From JAGXIT01 sp964393815 (GTDB lineage Bacteria > Patescibacteriota > Saccharimonadia > Saccharimonadales > UBA4665): DNA of 32,023 nucleotides. Shown in pieces: positions 1-7,687 of this stretch (the first letter of the stretch is position 1; each line of letters begins with the position of its first letter). The DNA lies in the NCBI GenBank assembly GCA_964393815.1, contig CAYMUP010000008.1:1-32023 (forward strand), written 5' to 3'. A program made the position numbers and the translations under genes. The notes below the pieces were generated by a model, which saw only the letters and a list, made by a program, of their open reading frames with translations, was not told where the DNA came from and did not search any database.

Positions 1-11
1 CTACGTGCAAA

Positions 12-42
12 CAAAGCAAAACGCCGACTCTAAAAGTCGGCG
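12..42 (-). terminator. Intrinsic terminator after tRNA-Leu
   Basis: Read on the minus strand, a perfect 7-bp stem (CGCCGAC/GTCGGCG, arms 36-42 and 22-28) with a 7-nt loop is followed at once by a TTTT run. It begins 8 nt past the tRNA CCA end and probably ends the recG-rsmD-tRNA transcription unit. Confidence 0.8.
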
Positions 43-50
43 GGTTGTTT

Positions 51-134
51 TGGTGCGTGAGAGAGGACTTGAACCTCCATGCCTTGCGGCACTGGCTCCT
101 AAAACCAGCGTGTCTACCATTCCACCACTCACGC
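51..134 (-). tRNA. tRNA-Leu (anticodon UAG)
   Basis: The minus strand folds into a complete tRNA. A 7-bp acceptor stem pairs GCGTGAG with CTCACGC and is followed by A and an encoded CCA at 51-53. The anticodon stem CTGGT/GCCAG holds the loop TTTAGGA with anticodon TAG, which decodes CUN leucine codons. A short variable arm (TGCCGCAAGGCA) and a T loop with TTCAAGT are present, and the 84-nt length fits the long-variable-arm leucine class. The gene lies 21 nt downstream of the rsmD stop on the same strand, so it may be processed from a common transcript; no convincing separate promoter was seen in the gap. Confidence 0.95.
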
Positions 135-155
135 GAATACGATAGCTCTATGATA

Positions 156-689
156 TTACCCGATTTTGCGGTAGAAAACCAGAGTAATGTCACCCAGTGG
201 TTTGACGATTGCCTTTTCTAAGTCGTTTAGAACACGAACTGGCTCACTGCTCGGCCATGAAAGCACAAAGACACCACCTGTCTTGACATGCGCCCCTAGC
301 CTTTCAATAACATCTGGGCGAATATCCGTATAGGGTGGATCGGCGATAACTACGTCAAACTGCCGGGATTGGTTATTGCGTGACCAGCCACTAATGTTCT
401 TACGAAGCACTGTCACACTACTTTCAAGACCAAGCGATTTTACATTCGCAGCGATAGTTTTAATGGCTTCCACATCGACATCAATGGCCAGCACCTCGCT
501 TGCACCCCGACTCACCGCCTCGATTGCCACTGCACCGCTACCCGCGTATGCGTCAAGCACTGTTAGCCCCTCGACATCACCCAGCACATTAAATATTGCG
601 CCACGAGCTTTTTCACTCATAGGGTGTGTCCGGTGAGTTCGTGGGCTTTCAAATATTCTACCCCCAAGATTTCCTGCTATCACCCTCAT
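156..689 (-). CDS. rsmD: 16S rRNA (guanine966-N2)-methyltransferase RsmD
   Basis: The 177-residue protein matches the RsmD family, which methylates N2 of G966 in 16S rRNA using S-adenosylmethionine. It opens with the typical MRVIAGNLGGR. The SAM-binding motif I is LDAYAGSG at residues 45-52, and the catalytic DPPY motif is at 117-120. Length is normal for the family (about 180-200). Its ATG overlaps the stop codon of the upstream phospholipase-like gene (ATGA overlap), which implies translational coupling. Family identity is clear; the exact target base is inferred from the family. Confidence 0.93.
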   Translation of the reverse strand: MRVIAGNLGGRIFESPRTHRTHPMSEKARGAIFNVLGDVEGLTVLDAYAGSGAVAIEAVSRGASEVLAIDVDVEAIKTIAANVKSLGLESSVTVLRKNISGWSRNNQSRQFDVVIADPPYTDIRPDVIERLGAHVKTGGVFVLSWPSSEPVRVLNDLEKAIVKPLGDITLVFYRKIG

Positions 690-1516
690 GTTTTCTGTTC
701 TTTCGCGGCATAAAGTGCACTGAGCCAGACAAGCGTCACGGTTTTAATAATCTTTGGCACCAACTCTTTCCTCACAAGCCGGGCAAGCTTTGGCGTCCAT
801 CCTGTTTGATAAAATTTGTCATAAAGTGCTTGCTCTGCTATCTCACGTGCGACCATTTTAAAATAGTCCTCGTAGCCTAGTTTTTGGATGGTTTTAACGT
901 CTTGCTTTGTAATCACCACCTGTTTTTTGCGCATGGGTAGTATAAGCACCGCAACACCTACTTCAAAAGCTATGTGCGTTGCCAGTAGTCCTTTATCGCC
1001 CCACATCTGCCAGTTGTGCAACACTTTTTCGCTCAAGTTATCGCCGTGCATGATGAGCTTTTCTTTAGGCGTTGTCCGCGACTCTATGCCGCGACCACCC
1101 CGGAGTCGCATCAGCTCCTCTTCGTACGGATAGTGGTGAGCGGGCGTCAGGCCGTCCACCAATGCATGCGCGAGCCATGCAGCCTCAAACCCCGCACGCG
1201 TCTTATTGCCCTCGGCAAGCGCACCGACGAGTGCCTTATGATGGCCATCTATGATATCGAGGATTTGTCTATCTTGGGGATCGAAGGGATCATAGTAGTG
1301 CCAAGGCTCATCTTGCGCAGGTGTTTTAGTTTTGACGCCGTCAGGGCCGTCGCGCCCTTCAAACTGGATGATTTGTTTGCGCACTGGAAACTGGGCGATT
1401 TCTTCAGCCGTGGTTAGTTCCTTTAGATGGGCATATGCGAGCCGATCTATCTTTTGGTGAGCGCCAAGCCATGCATCAATGTGCTTCATAGGTCTCAGTG
1501 TCGAACCGGAGTACAT
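686..1516 (-). CDS. Putative zinc-dependent phospholipase C / S1-P1 nuclease-like protein
   Basis: I propose ATG 1516 (276 aa), because GGGAG lies 9 nt upstream. An alternative ATG at 1489 gives a 267-aa protein starting MKHIDAWLG and may be the ancestral start. Counting from 1489, histidines and aspartates are clustered: H64 in PWHYYDP, H83-H84, and H108-xxx-D112 followed by H118-H119 in AHALVDGLTPAHH. This resembles the metal-ligand pattern of the mainly helical Zn-dependent phospholipase C / S1-P1 nuclease fold. There is no signal peptide, so a secreted enzyme is not supported. The start region is part of a 140-bp tandem duplication, so an in-frame extension further upstream (to 1612) is an artefact of the repeat. 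The gene overlaps rsmD by 4 nt. Substrate is unknown. Confidence 0.6.
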   Translation of the reverse strand: MYSGSTLRPMKHIDAWLGAHQKIDRLAYAHLKELTTAEEIAQFPVRKQIIQFEGRDGPDGVKTKTPAQDEPWHYYDPFDPQDRQILDIIDGHHKALVGALAEGNKTRAGFEAAWLAHALVDGLTPAHHYPYEEELMRLRGGRGIESRTTPKEKLIMHGDNLSEKVLHNWQMWGDKGLLATHIAFEVGVAVLILPMRKKQVVITKQDVKTIQKLGYEDYFKMVAREIAEQALYDKFYQTGWTPKLARLVRKELVPKIIKTVTLVWLSALYAAKEQKT

Positions 1517-1720
1517 TAGCGTTGACTCCCGGGTGAAAGGAGCATCAGGAAGGCGGCAGAATAATGTGTTTTGTGCATAAGCCGATCTATCTTTTGGTGA
1601 GCGCCAAGCCATGCATCAATGTGCTTCATAGGTCTCAGTGTCGAACCGGAGTACATTAGCGTTGACTCCCGGGTGAAAGGAGCATCAGGAAGGCGGCAGA
1701 ATAATGTGTTTTGTGCATAA
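1441..1720. repeat. Perfect 140-bp tandem duplication (2 copies)
   Basis: Bases 1441-1580 and 1581-1720 appear identical throughout. The unit begins directly after the recG stop codon and covers the intergenic leader plus the first codons of the phospholipase-like gene. Since 140 is not a multiple of 3, the upstream copy reads out of frame with the downstream copy. Perfect identity indicates a recent event or an assembly error. Confidence 0.97.
1516..1656 (-). CDS. Short ORF created by the duplication, coupled to the phospholipase-like gene
   Basis: The upstream repeat copy carries the same GGGAG and ATG as the downstream gene. It encodes 46 residues: the first 26 equal the start of the phospholipase-like protein, then the repeat junction shifts the frame. 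The ORF ends at TAA 1518-1516, which overlaps the ATG of the real gene (TAATG). If translated, it would be a decoy peptide that delivers ribosomes to the true start. Expression is pure inference. Confidence 0.25.
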   Translation of the reverse strand: MYSGSTLRPMKHIDAWLGAHQKIDRLMHKTHYSAAFLMLLSPGSQR

Positions 1721-3751
1721 TTAGTTTAGATTTGTCACCCTTCGCAGACGATTTACGCGATCGGCAAGCTCAGGATATTGTAGCAAATCTTCTTTCTTAT
1801 TTAAGAACTGCTCTGCGGCGCTACGAGCAGCCGCAATGAGCGCCGTATCTGTTAACTTGACGATACGAAGGTCAAGCGCGCCGTGCTGCAAAGCTCCGTA
1901 AATAGCGCCGGGTCCTCGAATCTCAAGGTCGAGTTCGGCAAGTCTGAAGCCGTCTTGACTGCTCTCGATGGCACGCAGGCGTTTGCTCGCCGCCTGGTTG
2001 TCGCCAAGCACCAGATAGCAATACGCTTGGTGCGAACCCCGTCCGACTCGTCCCCTCAGCTGGTGTAGTTGCGCCAACCCAAAACGCTCGGCCGACTCTA
2101 TCACCATCACCGTCGCATTTGGCACATCAACTCCCACTTCAATGACCGTTGTCGACACAAGCACATCAAGTTTATGGGACACAAACTGCTGCATCACTTC
2201 ATCTTTTTCAGCCGGTTTCATCTTGCCATGCAGTAAGCCGACGCGGTAGCCAATGAGCTGTTTCTTAGACAGCTCATCGTAGACTTTCTCGGCCGATGAA
2301 GCCGCAAGCGATTCAGACTCTTCGATGAGGGGACACACTACAAACACTTGCCTCCCTGCCTCCATTTCACCACGGATGCCCTCATACAATCTGTTGCGAT
2401 TCACCTGGGATACAATTTCGGTGTGGATGGGGAGCCGACCTGCAGGCTTAGTTTTTAAGACAGAAATGTCCAGTTCACCGTAGAGCGTCAGCGCAAGCGA
2501 ACGCGGTATAGGGGTTGCTGTTAGGCTGAGCACGTGAGGCATATGGCCAGCCTTTGCCATCAGCTCTTTGCGCTGCTCCACACCAAAACGATGCTGCTCA
2601 TCAACGATAATGAGGCCAAGATTGTGCATATCGACCGCCTCTTGAAACAGCGCGTGAGTGCCGACGATAATCTGGACATCACCATTTTTTACCTGTCGAT
2701 GCACTGCCAACTTTTCATCTTTTTTTAACCCTCCGACCAGCAGCGCGACGTTCATACCCTTGAGATAAGGTGTAAGCGTTGCATAGTGTTGTCTAGCTAG
2801 TAGCTCTGTGGGAGCCATCAGCGCAACCTGGAACCCAGATTTCACAGCCATTAGCCCAGCCATAGCTGCCACAACCGTCTTGCCTGATCCGACATCACCC
2901 TCTACGAGACGGTTCATTGGGTAGCGGTGCTCCATGTCTTGATAAATCTGCCATACCGCCCGTCGTTGATCATCAGTTAATTTAAATGGCAGATCACCAA
3001 CAAACTTTTTAGCTAATTTTTCGTCGAAAGGTATGGTTAGCGCATGCTCGCTGCGATTTTCGGCTTTATTGAGAAGACTTGCGAGACTGAGCTCCAGGAC
3101 TTCCTCAAAACCCAGTCGCCGACGAGCTTCGGCTAGCCGCTCACTAGACTGCGGAAAATGCATGTTTTCAATGGCCTCTGCCCGGGAAACAAGTTTTTCA
3201 GCTCGTACCATCCATGCCGGAAGCGTTTCGGGCAGAGCGTGCATCATTTCAACACAGTTTGCAACTAGTTTGCGAATTTGATTAGAGCTAATGGCTTTGG
3301 ATTGACGATACACGGGCACAATCCGCGCTGTGTTTACTGGAAAATCCTTGACCAGTTCTGCACTCGGGTTCATGATCTGGAAGCGTTGCCGAGCAAGCTC
3401 ATACTGGCCACTGACATAATATTCTTGACCAGCTTTGAGCGCAGTAGCACGGTAAGGCTGGTTGAACCACACAGCCCTTACACTTCCCGTAGCGTCTGAA
3501 AATACTGCCTCAGTTATGTGCATGCCACGACGTACATAACGCCCGCTCGCCTGCTTTACAACTGCCTTCACAGTCACTGCCCCTGGCTGCAGCCGCCCAA
3601 TTTCAGACACTTCCGAATAGTCTTCGTACCGATATGGCAAATAATCTACCAAGTCAAACACCGTCCGCACGCCTAGCGTATTAAGCCCAGGCGCAACACT
3701 CGGTCCCACTCCTTTTACATGTTCGACGGTATCTGACAGCTTTATTTGCAT
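1721..3751 (-). CDS. recG: ATP-dependent DNA helicase RecG
   Basis: The 676-residue protein is a full-length RecG, the helicase that reverses stalled replication forks and branch-migrates Holliday junctions. An N-terminal wedge/OB domain is followed by superfamily 2 helicase motifs: Walker A GDVGSGKT at about 285-292, the DEQH box in IIVDEQHRFG, motif III TATPIPR, and motif VI QLRGRVGRG. The ATG at 3751 follows a TATAAT box (3765-3770) by 13 nt, leaving a leader of only about 7 nt. It is the first gene of a minus-strand run with the phospholipase-like gene, rsmD and tRNA-Leu. A near-match to the window's 13-mer repeat lies within it at 2399-2411. Confidence 0.96.
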   Translation of the reverse strand: MQIKLSDTVEHVKGVGPSVAPGLNTLGVRTVFDLVDYLPYRYEDYSEVSEIGRLQPGAVTVKAVVKQASGRYVRRGMHITEAVFSDATGSVRAVWFNQPYRATALKAGQEYYVSGQYELARQRFQIMNPSAELVKDFPVNTARIVPVYRQSKAISSNQIRKLVANCVEMMHALPETLPAWMVRAEKLVSRAEAIENMHFPQSSERLAEARRRLGFEEVLELSLASLLNKAENRSEHALTIPFDEKLAKKFVGDLPFKLTDDQRRAVWQIYQDMEHRYPMNRLVEGDVGSGKTVVAAMAGLMAVKSGFQVALMAPTELLARQHYATLTPYLKGMNVALLVGGLKKDEKLAVHRQVKNGDVQIIVGTHALFQEAVDMHNLGLIIVDEQHRFGVEQRKELMAKAGHMPHVLSLTATPIPRSLALTLYGELDISVLKTKPAGRLPIHTEIVSQVNRNRLYEGIRGEMEAGRQVFVVCPLIEESESLAASSAEKVYDELSKKQLIGYRVGLLHGKMKPAEKDEVMQQFVSHKLDVLVSTTVIEVGVDVPNATVMVIESAERFGLAQLHQLRGRVGRGSHQAYCYLVLGDNQAASKRLRAIESSQDGFRLAELDLEIRGPGAIYGALQHGALDLRIVKLTDTALIAAARSAAEQFLNKKEDLLQYPELADRVNRLRRVTNLN
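2399..2411 (+). repeat. 13-mer repeat, 12/13 match, inside recG
   Basis: ATTCACCTGGGAT differs from TTTCACCTGGGAT only at the first base. It reads antisense to recG, where it encodes part of VSQVN. Confidence 0.6.
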
Positions 3752-3764
3752 ATCTCTTTACATA

Positions 3765-3770
3765 ATTATA
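3765..3770 (-). promoter_or_regulatory. -10 box of recG
   Basis: TATAAT on the minus strand, 13 nt before the recG ATG. No good -35 hexamer is visible because that region is occupied by the 3777-3808 hairpin. Confidence 0.5.
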
Positions 3771-3776
3771 ACGTGC

Positions 3777-3808
3777 TAATCCCCAGTCAGTACATTGACT
3801 GGGGATTA
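3777..3808 (-). terminator. Strong hairpin after the secreted-protein gene
   Basis: A perfect 13-bp inverted repeat (TAATCCCCAGTCA and its complement) encloses a 6-nt loop, 24 nt past the stop of the secreted-protein gene. There is no clear U-run, so termination is inferred from stem strength and from its place between two transcription units. Confidence 0.6.
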
Positions 3809-3832
3809 TTCATGGCCTATACACAGGCTAGA

Positions 3833-4273
3833 CTAACCTTGATATTTCCAAGGTGCTGGTTGATCTTCCATCTGTGAAGCGCTACATATACCGCCTGCAA
3901 CCTGAAATGTTGGTGCCCGCCAAGCGTCAACAAATACAAGATATTTTGCGCCTACCATTGTGCGAGGGAACTTTGTTTCCACGACATTTCTTCCTGCATT
4001 TGCAAACACATAGGGGCGAACTTCATAGTCCGTGCCAACTAAAGGCGAGGGAGAAACAAGGCGAGGATATTCACGCTCACCACCGGTATTATTCATAATC
4101 TCTACCCGAACAAAACAAGCAGTTGAGGTCGCTCGTGTACCCAGTAGACGAAATTTGCTGCCGGTTGGCGGCAAAGTTTCGGCGCTCGCTTTTAGGGGCG
4201 CAGCACTCACAACAAGACCCGCCGCAAGCATGCTCAGACCCAATACTATAGTTTTATATGACATTTTATTCAT
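3833..4273 (-). CDS. Small secreted protein of unknown function
   Basis: The ATG at 4273 is chosen because AGGAGG lies 6 nt upstream, one of the best ribosome binding sites in the window; a longer in-frame reading would lose the signal peptide. The 146-residue product has a Sec signal peptide: the positive start MNKMSYK, a hydrophobic core of about 20 residues, and a likely cleavage site after KASA at about residue 31. The mature part of about 115 residues has two cysteines, which could form a disulfide, and no recognisable domain. It may contact the host cell or the envelope, but nothing in the sequence shows this. It has its own -10 box (4299-4304) and is followed by a strong hairpin, so it appears monocistronic. 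Confidence 0.7.
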   Translation of the reverse strand: MNKMSYKTIVLGLSMLAAGLVVSAAPLKASAETLPPTGSKFRLLGTRATSTACFVRVEIMNNTGGEREYPRLVSPSPLVGTDYEVRPYVFANAGRNVVETKFPRTMVGAKYLVFVDAWRAPTFQVAGGICSASQMEDQPAPWKYQG

Positions 4274-4298
4274 ACTACACCTCCTTTTATGTTTCCCC

Positions 4299-4307
4299 GT
4301 TATACCA
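4299..4307 (-). promoter_or_regulatory. Extended -10 promoter of the secreted-protein gene
   Basis: TGGTATAAC on the minus strand (TGn plus TATAAC) lies about 25 nt upstream of the ATG and leaves room for a short leader with AGGAGG. Confidence 0.5.
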
Positions 4308-4368
4308 CAGGTATATGCAAGCCGTCTATCATTTATATCACTAGAAAAAATATATGCTTCCAAGAATC

Positions 4369-5106
4369 TTAACGAGGGCGAGAGGACGCAGCCTTGTGAG
4401 CAGCTTGTTCTACAGTGTCATCGAGAGGTTTTAGGGCAACCTCATGACCATACTTACGAATAAGGGCGAGACGGAGGAGCTCATCAGCAAATGCCGGATT
4501 TTTAACGAGCACGGGGCCGTGGCTATAGGTGCCGAAGACGTTTTTTATGCGGCAGCCCTCTGTGCCGTCCTGGCCGTTATTGCCGTCTCCTCGAGTGACG
4601 GTACCGAGAGCCAGCTTAGGATCATCGAGAGTTGTGACGCCGCTGTGGTTTTCGTAGCCAATAACTTCGCCGTAAGGAGTATGGTACATAGTATTCCCGA
4701 TCATACGTACGTCGCCGCCAACTGTCTCGAGCGGCAACACACCAATGCCTTTAATGACCTCTCCTTCGTGTGTGGTAAATGACCGGCCAAAAAGCTGATA
4801 CATGCCACAGATCATCAGCATCACGACGCCGTCGTCTGCTAGTTTGTATAGATCTGCCGCTTTTGCCTGCAAATCATCCTGGATTTTACCCTGTCCGGCG
4901 TCTTGTCCGCCACCGCCAATAATTATGTCGGTTTCACCTGGGATGGGGTCATTAACACCTACGAGTTTCACTTGGACGTCAATTCCCCGCCATTCGGCCC
5001 GCCGCTCTAGAACCAACCGATTACCCGTGTCGCCGTATATGTTCATCTCACGCGGGTACAAGTGTGCGATGGTTAATTGGTATTTTCGTGACTCGTTGTT
5101 ATTCAT
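4369..5106 (-). CDS. gatD: Lipid II isoglutaminyl synthase, glutaminase subunit GatD
   Basis: GatD is a class I glutamine amidotransferase that supplies ammonia to MurT for amidating D-glutamate in the peptidoglycan stem peptide. The 245-residue protein starts at ATG 5106, which overlaps the murT stop (ATGA). It begins LTIAHLYPREMNIYGD, as is typical of the family. The nucleophile is C100 in MICGMYQLFG and the catalytic histidine is H196 in YSHGPVL. The position after CG is methionine instead of the usual glycine, a small variation at the nucleophile elbow. The 13-mer repeat at 4932-4944 runs antisense through the segment encoding IPGET. Overlap with murT fits a stable heterodimer made from one mRNA. 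Confidence 0.93.
   Translation of the reverse strand: MNNNESRKYQLTIAHLYPREMNIYGDTGNRLVLERRAEWRGIDVQVKLVGVNDPIPGETDIIIGGGGQDAGQGKIQDDLQAKAADLYKLADDGVVMLMICGMYQLFGRSFTTHEGEVIKGIGVLPLETVGGDVRMIGNTMYHTPYGEVIGYENHSGVTTLDDPKLALGTVTRGDGNNGQDGTEGCRIKNVFGTYSHGPVLVKNPAFADELLRLALIRKYGHEVALKPLDDTVEQAAHKAASSRPR
4932..4944 (+). repeat. 13-mer repeat, exact, inside gatD
   Basis: TTTCACCTGGGAT, exact copy, antisense to gatD. It encodes part of PIPGET. Confidence 0.75.
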
Positions 5107-6374
5107 ACTTCGTCCAACCCCCCACTTGCGCCCACATACATTTCGCGCAACTTTAGCATGGCGGTATAGGTACAAAACAAGATTGCCTCGCCGCCATTTT
5201 TGCTTGCAAGCGCGTCAAATTCTTTTTTATAGTTTGTGATGTCGTCTAAACTCCCTGCAACTTTAACCTCATCATATTTAAGGCGATTCGCCATATCTGC
5301 TGCGCGCACACCACCACACAGCACCTTGCTTCTTATGGTACTAAAGTCCACATCCCACAGCCACGACACATCACGTCCGTCAGGGTAATCGTCGTTGATG
5401 GCGATGCCTATGGTCGTGTACTCTTTGAGCTCCAGCATACGCAGCGCCTGGGTGAAACCACCGGGGTTTTTGATAAGCTGGAGCGTAAGTGATGTGGCGC
5501 TCGGAAGTGTAATCATCTCCCCGCGGCCAAAAGCTGGTTCGACAGTCAAGATTGCTTGCGCCAGCTTTGCAGTGTCCGTCACGGGAATGACCTGGTACAC
5601 AACCGCCAGGGCAGCGGCAAGATTGAGCGCATTGTGACCACCCGATAGCTGAAATTGGTATCTATGCGGAGTATCGCCGACCTTGAGCGAAACGGAAGTG
5701 TCGTCGTAACCAGTTAGCAAGACGGCAGGTTTTTCTGCCTGATAAAAATCAGCGTCTTCTGCATGGTACAGCTGATCATCTGTCAAAAACTCTTTCTGCA
5801 AATCCCCAGCATGCCCAAACCAAACAGCTTTGGCATTTTCCGGTTGGATGGTGCTCACGCGCTCATCGTTGGCATTCAGCACGACGAATTCGGTTGCTGC
5901 ACTCGCGAGCCTCGCCAACAATTGCCGCGTGGTATCAATCTCGCCAAATCGGTCCATTTGATCTCGCATAATGTTGAGCACCAAAACGCCCCGAGGCTTT
6001 ACGACGCGGGCAAAATGCACTGCATGCGCTTCGTCTTGCTCAAACACGGCAATATCATAGGGTAGCTTGCCATTCCACTTAGCTTTGTCTACCACCGCAC
6101 TAATGATGCCGCGCACAAAATTGCTGCCCGTCGGATTTGTGAGCACACTTAAGCCCTGTGACTCCAGCAATTTTGTGATGAGTTTTGTTGTAGTTGTTTT
6201 GCCATTCGTTCCCGAAACAACAATAACGCCTTGTGGTAATTGCGTAAGCATATCTGGCAAAAAAGCAGGAGCAACCTTTTCCACCACGCGCCCAGGCAAG
6301 GCCGACCCCGTGCGCCCAAGTAGACGCAGTCCCTTAAACGTCGCTTTTCCGACCGTAAGACCAATTAATCGCAT
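5103..6374 (-). CDS. murT: Lipid II isoglutaminyl synthase, Mur-ligase subunit MurT
   Basis: MurT is the ATP-dependent Mur-ligase-like partner of GatD. The 423-residue protein has the P-loop SGTNGKTTTTK at residues 54-64, the central glutamate segment VFEQDEA, and the MurT-typical C-terminal segment DDYPDGRDVSWLWDVDF, whose aspartate is thought to complete the GatD catalytic triad. The region between the two lobes where MurT normally carries a Cys4 zinc ribbon (about residues 180-240) has no cysteine. The gene sits 15 nt after tyrS. A TATACT box overlapping that junction lies 7 nt before the ATG, so murT-gatD probably also has its own leaderless transcript. Confidence 0.93.
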   Translation of the reverse strand: MRLIGLTVGKATFKGLRLLGRTGSALPGRVVEKVAPAFLPDMLTQLPQGVIVVSGTNGKTTTTKLITKLLESQGLSVLTNPTGSNFVRGIISAVVDKAKWNGKLPYDIAVFEQDEAHAVHFARVVKPRGVLVLNIMRDQMDRFGEIDTTRQLLARLASAATEFVVLNANDERVSTIQPENAKAVWFGHAGDLQKEFLTDDQLYHAEDADFYQAEKPAVLLTGYDDTSVSLKVGDTPHRYQFQLSGGHNALNLAAALAVVYQVIPVTDTAKLAQAILTVEPAFGRGEMITLPSATSLTLQLIKNPGGFTQALRMLELKEYTTIGIAINDDYPDGRDVSWLWDVDFSTIRSKVLCGGVRAADMANRLKYDEVKVAGSLDDITNYKKEFDALASKNGGEAILFCTYTAMLKLREMYVGASGGLDEV

Positions 6375-6381
6375 GATATGT

Positions 6382-6387
6382 AGTATA
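6382..6387 (-). promoter_or_regulatory. -10 box of murT (leaderless)
   Basis: TATACT on the minus strand, 7 nt before the murT ATG and just past the tyrS stop. No clear -35 hexamer and no ribosome binding site. Confidence 0.5.
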
Positions 6388-6389
6388 GC

Positions 6390-7634
6390 TTACGCGAGCT
6401 CAATGAGCGCTGAATCTTTATAAGCCTTGCCGCGTCGAATCAGAGCTCGTCCACTCATAAAACACCCTGGATTGAAGTTTTCATCTGAAGCTTTCACCCC
6501 ATTTATAGAAATGGCATTACCGCCCAGAAGTCGGCGCGCTTCGCCCTTGGAGCTAGCGAGGCCGCTTTCAACTAGAGCATTTAGTAGCGAAGCTGTCTCG
6601 TGTGTCTGAACCGACGGAATCTCTTTGCGAAGGATTTCTAAAACATCTTCAGCATCACCAATCGGTGTGTTACCCACTAGCACATCAGTTACTTTCCGAG
6701 CCTCCTGCATTGCCGTCTCACCGTGGATAAGCCTTGTCACTTCCTCGGCTAAGCGTGTCTGGGCATGACGCTGGCCGGGGTTTTCGGCGTGCGTTTTCAT
6801 GATGCCCTCAACCTCTTCGCGATCGAGCAGCGTATATATCTTTATATAGTCTTCAACGCCGGCGTCATCGCAGTTGATCCAAAACTGATAAAACGCAGTC
6901 GGCGTAGTTTTGTTTGCATCCAGCCACACCGCCCCACCTTCGCTCTTGCCAAATTTGACACCGGTCGTTTTATTGATAACGAGTGGCGCTGACCAAATGT
7001 GTGCTTCGGCACCTTCTACCCGGCGGATAAGCTCAACGCCCGCGATACTGTTGCCCCACTGATCCGCCCCACAGAGCTGCAGTGTTGCGCCCTTGGTACG
7101 GTAAAGATGGAGAAAATCGTAGCCCTGGATGAGCGAATAGCTAAACTCAGCGTACGATATGCCCGCACCCTCCTCACCTAGGCGCGACTGCACAAACTCA
7201 CGGCCAAGCATCTGGCGCATGGGTACATGTTTGCCCACATCTCGAAGAAAATCGAGGTAGCCGATATCTTTGAACCAATCATAGTTGTCGACATGTTCAA
7301 ACGCCTGTCCGGCAAAAATCCGGTCATATTGTGCCGCGATGGCTTTTTTGTTCGTTTCCACTTCTTCACGACTTTTCAGGTTGCGCTCTTCGCTCTTGCC
7401 ATCTGGGTCACCGATGAGGCCCGTTGCCCCGCCGACGAGCATGATTGCCTTGTGGCCGTGGTCTATAAAGTGACGGATCATCATCGCCACGGCCAAGTTG
7501 CCTACCGTTAGACTGTCTGCACTCGGGTCCATGCCAAGATAAAATGTAATCGGCGAGCCATTTAACACAGTGATGTCTTTGTAGGTTGTTTGGTTGACGA
7601 AACCTCGCCAGGTGAGTTCTTCGGATAATGTCAT
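6390..7634 (-). CDS. tyrS: Tyrosine-tRNA ligase
   Basis: The 414-residue class I tRNA synthetase charges tRNA-Tyr. The start at ATG 7634 gives the usual N-terminus; a longer reading begins in the promoter. Recognised parts are FYLGMDPSADSLTVGN (residues 31-46) in the HIGH position, the tyrosine-pocket segment LVGGATGLIGDP, YSLIQGYDFLHL, the GADQWGN motif at 189-195, KFGKS at 227-231 (KMSKS equivalent), and a C-terminal S4 RNA-binding domain. The HIGH signature reads TVGN, so both histidines are replaced; the second, Asn, is common, but Thr at the first is unusual. A TATACT box ends 8 nt before the ATG, which suggests a leaderless mRNA. Confidence 0.96.
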   Translation of the reverse strand: MTLSEELTWRGFVNQTTYKDITVLNGSPITFYLGMDPSADSLTVGNLAVAMMIRHFIDHGHKAIMLVGGATGLIGDPDGKSEERNLKSREEVETNKKAIAAQYDRIFAGQAFEHVDNYDWFKDIGYLDFLRDVGKHVPMRQMLGREFVQSRLGEEGAGISYAEFSYSLIQGYDFLHLYRTKGATLQLCGADQWGNSIAGVELIRRVEGAEAHIWSAPLVINKTTGVKFGKSEGGAVWLDANKTTPTAFYQFWINCDDAGVEDYIKIYTLLDREEVEGIMKTHAENPGQRHAQTRLAEEVTRLIHGETAMQEARKVTDVLVGNTPIGDAEDVLEILRKEIPSVQTHETASLLNALVESGLASSKGEARRLLGGNAISINGVKASDENFNPGCFMSGRALIRRGKAYKDSALIELA

Positions 7635-7642
7635 AATAAGGT

Positions 7643-7648
7643 AGTATA
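7643..7648 (-). promoter_or_regulatory. -10 box of tyrS (leaderless)
   Basis: TATACT on the minus strand, 8 nt before the tyrS ATG, with no Shine-Dalgarno sequence between. Confidence 0.5.
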
Positions 7649-7687
7649 CAGAGTTCAGAGGGGGAAATATAGATGAGGAATAACTGT

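Noticed and set aside
1527..1539. TTTCACCCGGGAG (minus strand), repeated at 1667-1679, as motif copies
   Set aside because: Two mismatches, and the second copy exists only because of the tandem duplication. Kept out of the count, although it may be a degenerate relative.
1516..1612. N-terminal extension of the phospholipase-like protein beginning MAWRSPKDRS
   Set aside because: It is the duplicated repeat read in another frame, with no ribosome binding site; the real start lies at 1516 or 1489.
1441..1720. The 140-bp duplication as an insertion sequence or transposon end
   Set aside because: No terminal inverted repeats, no transposase, and the unit is ordinary leader plus coding sequence.
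5449..5465. CCTGGGTGAAACC in murT as a further 13-mer copy
   Set aside because: Only about 9 of 13 bases match the motif, which is within what chance would give.
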